64,000 nt of DNA from [Mycobacterium] nativiensis (GTDB taxonomy: Bacteria; Actinomycetota; Actinomycetes; Mycobacteriales; Mycobacteriaceae): assembly GCF_020172685.1 (NCBI RefSeq), contig NZ_CP083986.1, positions 4,172,158 to 4,236,157 on the forward strand, given 5' to 3'. The notes under the pieces were generated by a model. The model searched no databases and had not been told where the DNA came from. It saw only the letters and a list, made by a program, of their open reading frames with translations. This document shows positions 57,644 through 64,000 of this stretch, piece after piece. How positions within the stretch are numbered: the first letter of the stretch is position 1; each line of letters opens with the position of its first letter. Both the position numbers and the translations under genes were made by a program.

Positions 57644-58300
57644 CTAGTTCGCCCCGATGGAAGGCGGCGGGTAGATCCCCCGCAGAATCCTGGCCCACCA
57701 GTTGTTCCCGAATTCGATCTCGTCACTGGCGTCGTAGTCGGGGCTGGGATCCAGCGGAATGTTCTGCCCTTGGGTCGCATCGGGTTGCTGCGGCTGCCCA
57801 TACACGGCCACCACCACGGTGCGGTCCACCCTGTTTTCCGACCACACCCCGATCTGGGTGTTGGCACAGTTGACCATGATGGCGTAGGAGACCGGGTCGT
57901 TGTACCACCGGTTGATCAACTCGACACCGCTGATCGCGATGGCCGGATGGATCGCAACGGTCTGAGCTACCTGGCCAAGGTAACCTGCGGCGTTCGCACG
58001 ATCTTGCGGGGTGGATCCGTCGGAGCCGATGTCACCATCGAGGGCACGGTTGTTGAGCACATCGTTGGCGTGCCATTGCGCGGCGCGTTGCAGTTGCGGG
58101 TTGATCCGGACATCGTTGGTGCAGTTGGCTTGGTGCTGCATGGTGTAGACATTGGCGACCACCCCGTTGTTGAGCCGCTGGTTGTTCGGCAGGAGAGTGT
58201 TGTTGTCGTTGTCCCCGAAGGCCTCCGGCGCACCCAACAGTGTCCCAGCGGCGAACGACGCCAAAGCGGTCAAGACCAGCGGTTGATACAGCATGTTCAT
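57644..58300 (-). CDS. secreted CAP-domain (SCP/PR-1-like) protein
   Basis: A 218-residue exported protein. A signal peptide (MNMLYQPLVLTALASFAAGTLLGAPEA) precedes a CAP domain with NDVRINPQLQRAAQWHANDVL, a SDGSTPQDRANAAGY loop and ELINRWYNDPVSYAIMVN. AAGGAAG lies upstream of the ATG. CAP proteins in other systems bind lipids or act on the cell wall; location at the end of a mce operon suggests a role in lipid handling, which is inference. Confidence 0.82.
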   Translation of the reverse strand: MNMLYQPLVLTALASFAAGTLLGAPEAFGDNDNNTLLPNNQRLNNGVVANVYTMQHQANCTNDVRINPQLQRAAQWHANDVLNNRALDGDIGSDGSTPQDRANAAGYLGQVAQTVAIHPAIAISGVELINRWYNDPVSYAIMVNCANTQIGVWSENRVDRTVVVAVYGQPQQPDATQGQNIPLDPSPDYDASDEIEFGNNWWARILRGIYPPPSIGAN

Positions 58301-58314
58301 TCTTCCTTGTACTG

Positions 58315-58719
58315 TTAGCCGCGATAGTGCACTGCGGAGTTTCGCAACTGCGGGATCAGGGCCGGGCACAGTTCGTTTACCGCCTGTGTGATCAGATACA
58401 TCGCCCCTTCCGATGGGGTGACATCGCTCTGAACATCGGCCACGAGCTGTCCGTACGGTTCGCCGTGAGACACCTTGTCGCAGATTCCGTACCCGTAGCT
58501 CAGGGCTTCCCCGGGATTGGCGAAGTTGAAATGACCCATGGACGCGTTCCATTGATAAGCCCACACTTTGTCGGGCTGATCGGTGGTCCCCTGGTCCGGA
58601 TCGGCGAGCACGGCCGGCGCGAGTGCAACGATCACGAATCCGGATAACCCGGATAACCCAGCCCACGCGCCGGCCACTCGCATCAGGAGACGGCGGGATA
58701 TCGAACGATGTTGTCTCAT
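58315..58719 (-). CDS. secreted DUF732-type protein
   Basis: A 134-residue protein with a basic start, a signal peptide (GLSGFVIVALAPAVLADPDQ) and a small domain with two cysteines, in GYGICDKV and NELCPAL, spaced as in the mycobacterial DUF732 family. Function is unknown; members are small cell-envelope proteins. It sits 7 bases after the Mce-associated gene and 14 bases before the CAP gene. Confidence 0.78.
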   Translation of the reverse strand: MRQHRSISRRLLMRVAGAWAGLSGLSGFVIVALAPAVLADPDQGTTDQPDKVWAYQWNASMGHFNFANPGEALSYGYGICDKVSHGEPYGQLVADVQSDVTPSEGAMYLITQAVNELCPALIPQLRNSAVHYRG

Positions 58720-58726
58720 GGTCGCC

Positions 58727-59317
58727 TCACACCGGGTCGAATCCGGAGATCAGCCAGCGGTTGTGGACCTTGTCGAGGCTGACCCTCACACTTGAGGCGG
58801 TGCTGGTAGGAGCGTCCTGGCCGACGATGACCGACTGGTTGACGAACAGCAATACCACCGCGCGGCTGGCGGTCGCCGATACCGACGCGGCGGCAGGGAC
58901 GGTGGCCACCGCCGAGATGTCCTTTTGCTTCGATCCCGGAATCACCACGTCGTGGGTCAGGTCGGTGTAAGCCTGCAGAAACGGTCCGGTGAGGTTGCCT
59001 CGTGCGGCTTCAAGGTCCGCTTCGACGGTGTCGGCCTTATACGACAACAATGCGACGGTGCCGTCCGTGGCAGCGCGGACTGCCTCTGCCCCAAGTTCTT
59101 TCGCCGCGCGCGCCGACCCGTCTTGCCACTTCAGGACACCCGCCGCCGCTACCAGCAGCAGCGCCAACGCGGGCAGCACTCCGTAGGCCAAGATCCGCGA
59201 CCACCGGACGCCGCCTCGCCATCCGGGTGGCCGGCCCTGCCGGTCTATCCTTTCGGCTTCCGTTGCCGCTTCAGCATCGGTAACATTCGCGACGCGCCGG
59301 GATTTGAGTAATCTCAT
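58727..59317 (-). CDS. Mce-associated membrane protein (Mas)
   Basis: A 196-residue protein with a cytoplasmic acidic/basic N-terminus (~45 residues), one membrane span (ILAYGVLPALALLLVAAAGVLKW) and an extracytoplasmic alpha/beta domain ending with VHNRWLISGFDPV. This is typical of the Mas proteins encoded after mceF, which stabilise Mce complexes. It overlaps the preceding gene by four bases. Confidence 0.85.
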   Translation of the reverse strand: MRLLKSRRVANVTDAEAATEAERIDRQGRPPGWRGGVRWSRILAYGVLPALALLLVAAAGVLKWQDGSARAAKELGAEAVRAATDGTVALLSYKADTVEADLEAARGNLTGPFLQAYTDLTHDVVIPGSKQKDISAVATVPAAASVSATASRAVVLLFVNQSVIVGQDAPTSTASSVRVSLDKVHNRWLISGFDPV

Positions 59318-59994
59318 GGCACAAACTCCACGTTCGAAACCTTCATCTGGTTGTCAACCGTCTGCACCGAGATCCGCAGCCGCCATGACCGTGGAAACTG
59401 CTCGGCTTTACCCGCATTCGATGTCGTTACCGTTACCGCGACCAAGGCTTGAGCCGCATCCCCGGTCTCCGTCTCCAGTGCAGCCTCGGTGACAGTGCCG
59501 ACCGAGGTTGACTGGAATTTCTTGATGACGTCGATGAATGGCTGTGACCGCCTGGCGAAATCCTCGTAGAACTCCGCGGTTGCGCCATCCATAATGCGAT
59601 GCACGTCGGCGTCGGCGTGATGCCAGTCGATGGTTGTCAGGTTCAGTGCACTTTGTCGAGCCGCCTGCAGAAGCCGGCTTCGCTGGACCTCGTCCTGATG
59701 CGATTGGACGGCGCGAAACCCCAGCCAACTGACCAGCGTTGACAGCACAACAACGACAGCCAAGCCGAACATGATCACCCGACGCGACGTCCCCGGTTTT
59801 CCAGAGGCCGCGGCTGGCGGTTGAGTGACCTCGCCGTCGGCCTCGGACTCGACAGCGGTGTCCTCGATATCCTCGATGCCCTCTGCGCCTTCGGGAGCGT
59901 CGAGATCGTCAACGTTTCCGGGATCGTCGAAATCCTTTACCGCGTCCGCGATATCGCAGCGCGAGGTCAAGTCTGATTCGCTCGCTACTTGCAT
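59314..59994 (-). CDS. Mce-associated membrane protein (Mas), acidic N-terminus
   Basis: A 226-residue protein: a strongly acidic N-terminus (Asp/Glu-rich, about 1-75), a span VIMFGLAVVVVLSTLVSWLGF and an extracytoplasmic domain (WHHADADVHRIMDGATAEFYEDF). The ATG at 59994 is preferred because GGAGGG lies 4 bases upstream; a longer frame would overlap mceF. Paralogous in layout to the next gene. Likely an accessory of the Mce transporter. Confidence 0.84.
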   Translation of the reverse strand: MQVASESDLTSRCDIADAVKDFDDPGNVDDLDAPEGAEGIEDIEDTAVESEADGEVTQPPAAASGKPGTSRRVIMFGLAVVVVLSTLVSWLGFRAVQSHQDEVQRSRLLQAARQSALNLTTIDWHHADADVHRIMDGATAEFYEDFARRSQPFIDVIKKFQSTSVGTVTEAALETETGDAAQALVAVTVTTSNAGKAEQFPRSWRLRISVQTVDNQMKVSNVEFVP

Positions 59995-60038
59995 GCCACC
60001 CTCCGTTCGTCGTAGTTGTTCTGGGCTTCCCCGTGCCG

Positions 60039-61490
60039 TCAGCTGCCCGGTGGCACCACCATCGTTTGCCATGTCTTTTCACTAGGCGCGCTTTGGGCAA
60101 GGTCGGATTGGGTGTAGCGGCGCCCGTCGGGACCGATATAGCTGCCGGTCGCCGGGTCATACTCGACTATGGGCGGCAGCTGCGTCGACATCTCCAGCTC
60201 CATCCCGGGGTCCCCGGGCCCCAGGACATCTGGAATGTCTTGGCCACTGAACGTGGCGTTGGGGTCACCTTTCCAATTGGCCCCGTCGTTGAGCGGCACG
60301 TACTCCTGGTCGCTTTCACACAACTTCACTGACGGAGCGCGTTTGCCCGGCCGGGTGGTGCATGGGGTGTTGCGGGCACCGCGGACGGCGGTGAGCGCAT
60401 CCTGCGCAATCCGGCAGTATGTGGCACCGGGCGGCCGTTTCGGATAGTCCTCGAACGAGGGATTCCGCTGCTGTTGGGCCGGCAGGAACCCGGTGGTGCA
60501 CGGCACCGGGAGGTTGAGGTTGAGGTTGAAGCTGAGGTATTGCCCCCGGTAGGCCTGTTTGGTGTTGTGATTGGCAACCAGGCCGGCTGACTCGACGGCA
60601 ACAAGCTGGGGCACCAAGACAAGAAGCTGCTCGAGGTTGGGTTGGTAGGTCAGGGCGACCTGGCTGACGCTGACCATATTGGCGAGCAGGATCGGCAGGG
60701 TGGGTTGCAGCCGTTCGACCAACGTGCGCGCCTCGCTCAGCGCCGGTCCGGCGTTCTCGATCACGCCGGCGACAGCCTCGTCATGGGTTTGCAGCTGCCG
60801 AGTCACCGTCGCCAGATGCGACGCCCAACCCTGAATCGCATCGGAGGTCTCTGTCTGCGAATCAAGCACCGGTCGCGCCTTGTCGATCAGCGCGAGCAGC
60901 GGGTCCAAATTCTCGCGGGCACCTATCGAGAGATCGGTGACACCCTTGACCAGTTTGGACAGCTCCGGGCCGAGCCCGCCCACGGCCGTGTACGACTCGT
61001 CGACGACGGTCTTCAGGTTCTCGCGCGGTACCGCTTGCAAGCCGGTATTGACGGCGTCGAGCAAGGCATTGATGTCGGGCGGTACCGAGCTGTTACTCAG
61101 TGCGATCACATCGCCGTGCTTCAACGGCGGTGAGGTGCCGTTTCGCGGCAGCAACTCGATGTACTGCTCCCCAATCGCCGACTGGCTGTGCACCTCGGCG
61201 CTGAGATCCGACGGGATGTCGATACCCGACTTCAGCGATAACTCGGCTGCCACTCCCGTCGGGGTGAGGTGCACAGACTCCACCCTGCCCACCTCGCTGC
61301 CGCGATAGGTGACATTGCTGGTCTGGTACAGCCCGCCGCTTCGCGACAACTCCACCGTCACGGTGTAGCGTCCGACGCCGAACAGCTTGGCCGGCAACTG
61401 CATGAAGTGCAGCCCCATGGCAGCAAGCGCGATCAGCGCGATCGTCGTGAACACGATCAGCTGGATTGTCGCCTGTCGACTCAAACGCAT
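60039..61490 (-). CDS. mceF: MceF-family protein
   Basis: A 483-residue Mce protein: one N-terminal span (IQLIVFTTIALIALAAMGL), an MlaD/MCE domain (about 40-115) with VTYRGSEVGRVESV, a long helical region, and a C-terminal Pro/Gln-rich tail. This is the last mce subunit of the operon. Six Mce proteins form a hollow hetero-oligomer that moves lipids across the envelope with YrbE permeases and MceG. Starts one base after the mceE stop. Confidence 0.9.
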   Translation of the reverse strand: MRLSRQATIQLIVFTTIALIALAAMGLHFMQLPAKLFGVGRYTVTVELSRSGGLYQTSNVTYRGSEVGRVESVHLTPTGVAAELSLKSGIDIPSDLSAEVHSQSAIGEQYIELLPRNGTSPPLKHGDVIALSNSSVPPDINALLDAVNTGLQAVPRENLKTVVDESYTAVGGLGPELSKLVKGVTDLSIGARENLDPLLALIDKARPVLDSQTETSDAIQGWASHLATVTRQLQTHDEAVAGVIENAGPALSEARTLVERLQPTLPILLANMVSVSQVALTYQPNLEQLLVLVPQLVAVESAGLVANHNTKQAYRGQYLSFNLNLNLPVPCTTGFLPAQQQRNPSFEDYPKRPPGATYCRIAQDALTAVRGARNTPCTTRPGKRAPSVKLCESDQEYVPLNDGANWKGDPNATFSGQDIPDVLGPGDPGMELEMSTQLPPIVEYDPATGSYIGPDGRRYTQSDLAQSAPSEKTWQTMVVPPGS

Positions 61491-61491
61491 G

Positions 61492-62649
61492 TTACGGCCC
61501 CTGGTCCCAGTGGTACGGAATTGTGAGTGGATTACCCAAGTTGAAGCGGCCGCCCGCCATGCACGGGCTGGGGTACTGGCCGATGGTGCGGCCCCACTGC
61601 AGCTCCAGTTCGGTCAGATCACACTCCCATTTGGTCCCGGTGAATATCCCTTGGTCGATCCGACTCAGCGTGAGGTCGATAATCGCCGTCAGGTTGGCGT
61701 ACTCACCCCGTTGCCACTTTTCGATGCTGTCGGTCGGGAATGGGTAGGTGGGAAGGTAGTGCAGCGCGCTGGTCACGCTGTGGCCGGCGTTGGCCACCGA
61801 CTCCAGCACCGGACCCAGTGCCTTGAGCTCCTTGACCAGGTCTTCTTTGCTGCGATTCACGGTGTCAGCGGCCAGAGCACTGAACTTGCCTAATTGGTCG
61901 GCTGCCTGGATCAAGACCTCGCGGTCCCCGTTGATCACCTCAAGCGCCTCGGGAATGGTCTTGATCGCCCGGTCCAGGACGGGCTGCTGTGCGGCTACCT
62001 TCCCCACCAGCCGGTTAAGGCTGTCGCTGGCGGCGATGATGTCACCGGTCTGATCGTTAAGGTTTGCGGCGAACGTGTCCAACTCGCCGATCAAGCTACG
62101 GAGGTCTTGCTCGCGGCCGTGAAAGGCTGTGCTCAGCGCCTCGGTGATATCCCCCACTTGACCCAGGCCGCCGCCGTTGAGTACCAGCGACAACGCGGCC
62201 AGCGTCTGCTCAACGGTCGGGAAGGCAGCTACCTGCGACTCCGGGATCAATGAGCCACGGTGCAGTTTTCCCTGCGGTTCAGCATCTTTCGGAGGTGCCA
62301 GTTCGATGTGCAGCGAGCCGAAGATGGTGGTCTGGCCGATCTTCGCGGTGGCGTTGGCGGGTAGGTCGACGTTGCCGTCAAGGCGCATGGTCAGCAGCGC
62401 ATGCCAGCCTTGAAGTTCGATTTTGGTCACGTGACCGACCGTCACATCGGCGACACGCACCCGCGAATTCTGTTGGATGTTCCTGACGTCGGGCATCTGC
62501 GCCTGGATTTCAAAGGAGTCGGGGCCGTTACCCTCGGTGCCCGGTAACGGCAGCGAGTTCAGCCCGCGCCAACCACATCCAGAGATCCCGACCGCAACCG
62601 CGATCAAAACTAGGCTCGCCGCTGCGCGACGGGACCAGCGGCGCCTCAT
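61492..62649 (-). CDS. mceE: MceE-family lipoprotein
   Basis: A 385-residue Mce protein with a lipoprotein signal: basic start, hydrophobic segment VLIAVAVGISGC and lipobox cysteine at about residue 25, so it needs Lgt. The MCE domain follows (SRVRVADVTVGHVTKI), then long helices and a C-terminal part. MceE is the lipoprotein subunit in all mce operons. It overlaps the mceD stop by four bases. Confidence 0.9.
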   Translation of the reverse strand: MRRRWSRRAAASLVLIAVAVGISGCGWRGLNSLPLPGTEGNGPDSFEIQAQMPDVRNIQQNSRVRVADVTVGHVTKIELQGWHALLTMRLDGNVDLPANATAKIGQTTIFGSLHIELAPPKDAEPQGKLHRGSLIPESQVAAFPTVEQTLAALSLVLNGGGLGQVGDITEALSTAFHGREQDLRSLIGELDTFAANLNDQTGDIIAASDSLNRLVGKVAAQQPVLDRAIKTIPEALEVINGDREVLIQAADQLGKFSALAADTVNRSKEDLVKELKALGPVLESVANAGHSVTSALHYLPTYPFPTDSIEKWQRGEYANLTAIIDLTLSRIDQGIFTGTKWECDLTELELQWGRTIGQYPSPCMAGGRFNLGNPLTIPYHWDQGP

Positions 62650-63935
62650 GAGCCACCTCCCGGGGTAACCATCATGCCGGGTAGGCCGGCGGACGGGTCG
62701 GTGGCGATCGCCTCAGTCGACGGCTCCGCGGGCGGCGGCGAATCCCCTGCCGGCGGAACGTAATCGGGCCGCATCCAGTTCTCGCTATAGGTCACTTCGT
62801 TGGGCCTGGCCTGCGGTCCGACAAATAGGTTCTCGCCTAGCGGGAAGAAGTTGTACTGGCGATTCTTGACGATCGGCGCCAGGTACTGCACGCACAGCTT
62901 CGCCGCTTGCTCGCCGCCCAACCGGGACGCGGCCTGCACGGCGCCGCAGAGGAAGGCGATCGGATTATTCATATTGGTGCCGGCCAGTGCACCGGTCAAT
63001 GAACCGTTTGCCGGCTCGTAGATGTTGATGAAGTTGGCGGCCGCCGTCGGGGCGAGGTGGAGAAGATCTTTGATGTCGTCGAGTCTTTCGACCACCGCGG
63101 TAGTGATCGACGCCAGTCGGTCCGACGTGGTGCCCAGCGTCTCGCGGTTGTCGGCGACAAAGCTCTGCACGTCGCCGACAACCGAGTTTAGGTCCTCGAG
63201 CGCTTGTCCAACCTTGTTCGGGTCGTCGGCCAACACCGACGACACGCTGGCCAGGTTACGGTTGAGTTGGCTGAGCAGACCGCTGCTGTCATGCAGCGCC
63301 GACACCAGTGTCGACAGGTTTTTGATGGTGCTGAAAATGTCATCGCTGTGGTCGCCGAGCACCGATACCGCTTGCGACAGCTTGATAATGGTGTTTCGGA
63401 TGGAGCCGCCTTGGCCGCGCAGGTTGTCAGCAGCAGTGTTGATCGCCTCACCCAGAGTGCTCACACCACCTGGTTCGGTCGGCTTCAGCAGTTCGGTCAG
63501 CCGGACAAGTTCAGCGCGTATGTCGTCCCATTCGACCGGCACCACAGTGCGATTCTGTGGGATCACCGCGCCGTTCTGCATCGTGGGCCCGCCGACGTAG
63601 GGCGGTGTCAACTGGATGGCCCGGCCAGTAACCAGCTGCGGTGACAGGATCGCCGCTTTGACGTCGGCGGGGACTTTGTATTTGCGGTCGAACCAGAACG
63701 TGATTTTGGATCGCAGCGGCTGCGGTTCGATCTTCGCAACCTCACCGACCCGCACGCCTCGGATGCGCACCTCGTCACCGGGGAACAGACCACTGCTGTT
63801 ATCGAAGTAGCCGACCACCGTGTTCCGGGTGATCCGTTGGAACCCCTGTACAGCGACCACCATCCCGGCACCGAGCATCAGTACCAGTACTGTCGCAATC
63901 ATCATGCGGGGATGTGTCCGCAGCTTCGTGATCAC
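62646..63935 (-). CDS. mceD: MceD-family protein
   Basis: A 429-residue Mce protein with a membrane span (MIATVLVLMLGAGMVVAV), an MCE domain containing VGYFDNSSGLFPGDEVRIRGVRVGEV, a coiled helical region and a Pro-rich end. The GTG at 63935 overlaps the mceC stop (GTGA). Lipid-transport subunit. Confidence 0.9.
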   Translation of the reverse strand: MITKLRTHPRMMIATVLVLMLGAGMVVAVQGFQRITRNTVVGYFDNSSGLFPGDEVRIRGVRVGEVAKIEPQPLRSKITFWFDRKYKVPADVKAAILSPQLVTGRAIQLTPPYVGGPTMQNGAVIPQNRTVVPVEWDDIRAELVRLTELLKPTEPGGVSTLGEAINTAADNLRGQGGSIRNTIIKLSQAVSVLGDHSDDIFSTIKNLSTLVSALHDSSGLLSQLNRNLASVSSVLADDPNKVGQALEDLNSVVGDVQSFVADNRETLGTTSDRLASITTAVVERLDDIKDLLHLAPTAAANFINIYEPANGSLTGALAGTNMNNPIAFLCGAVQAASRLGGEQAAKLCVQYLAPIVKNRQYNFFPLGENLFVGPQARPNEVTYSENWMRPDYVPPAGDSPPPAEPSTEAIATDPSAGLPGMMVTPGGGS

Positions 63936-64000
63936 GGTCGGCCTCCTGCCTGGCTCGAGGTCGGCACCTCACCCGGTGCCGGCACGTAGATCGGTGTCTG
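63932..64000 (-). CDS. mceC: MceC-family protein, C-terminal end only
   Basis: The last 22 codons of the gene upstream of mceD (QTPIYVPAPGEVPTSSQAG to TGA) are visible, in a Pro-rich style common to MceC tails. Assigned from position and the overlap with mceD only; the rest is outside the window. Confidence 0.7.
   Translation of the reverse strand, partial: QTPIYVPAPGEVPTSSQAGGRP

Overview
The window looks like an accessory catabolic region of a high-GC mycobacterium (Mycobacterium or Mycolicibacterium type). The clade is indicated by a mce operon with its associated membrane proteins, an MceG-type ATPase, DUF732 and CAP secreted proteins, mycofactocin-type short-chain dehydrogenases, an LLM-class F420-type flavoprotein, a DUF222/HNH (13E12 family) protein, and the abundance of fadD, fadE, echA and P450 genes. 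No tRNA, rRNA, CRISPR array or insertion sequence was recognised.

Layout, left to right. (1) 3-4149 (+): the end of one acyl-CoA ligase, two complete ligases and a mycofactocin-type SDR, all overlapping. (2) 4155-15070: a PucR regulator facing a six-gene operon of acyl-CoA ligase, thiolase, FadB-type multifunctional enzyme, acyl-CoA dehydrogenase, GMC oxidoreductase and aldehyde dehydrogenase. Together these could take a long-chain alcohol or aldehyde to acetyl-CoA. (3) 15193-16776 (-): DUF222/HNH protein. (4) 16884-21284 (-): a compact seven-gene operon encoding two paralogous multi-spanning membrane proteins, three small membrane proteins (34, 42 and 126 aa), a NorQ/CbbQ-type AAA+ ATPase and a NorD-type VWA protein. 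A TetR gene lies upstream, and matching TGACTyAAGTCA palindromes lie on both sides of it. I do not recognise the membrane proteins; this is the best candidate for an undescribed system. (5) 22066-31484: a Bfd-type ferredoxin, FadD3-like ligase, amidohydrolase, another ligase, an enoyl-CoA hydratase, a TetR, two P450s and a second mycofactocin-type SDR. Two GAGAAT/ATTCTC inverted repeats mark probable operators. (6) 31485-32166: a hairpin and gene remnants. (7) 32167-37629 (-): MceG ATPase, lytic transglycosylase, and an Lgt prolipoprotein transferase with a roughly 845-residue Ala-rich coiled-coil tail. (8) 38186-39936 (-): NorE- and NorF-like proteins, an unknown membrane protein and a short leader ORF. 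(9) 40094-43326 (-): GpsA, phosphofructokinase and a GntR/FadR regulator. (10) 43432-56254 (+): a 13-gene run of acyl-CoA dehydrogenases, SDRs, thiolase, CoA-transferase, HMG-CoA-lyase-like enzyme, three crotonases, an LLM flavoprotein, a DUF7064-type protein and an APH-fold kinase-like protein. It resembles a pathway for an alicyclic or branched carboxylic acid; one SDR looks like 2-hydroxycyclohexanecarboxyl-CoA dehydrogenase. (11) 56258-57523: two broken genes and a TetR. (12) 57644-64000 (-): the distal part of a mce operon (mceC end, mceD, mceE, mceF, two Mce-associated proteins, DUF732, CAP).

Taken together, the window combines a lipid importer and its ATPase, several CoA-ligase entry points, P450 and SDR oxidation, and beta-oxidation modules under at least five local regulators. 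The substrates cannot be read from sequence alone. Start codons were chosen by ribosome-binding site, overlap with the upstream gene and family N-terminus; doubtful ones are flagged.
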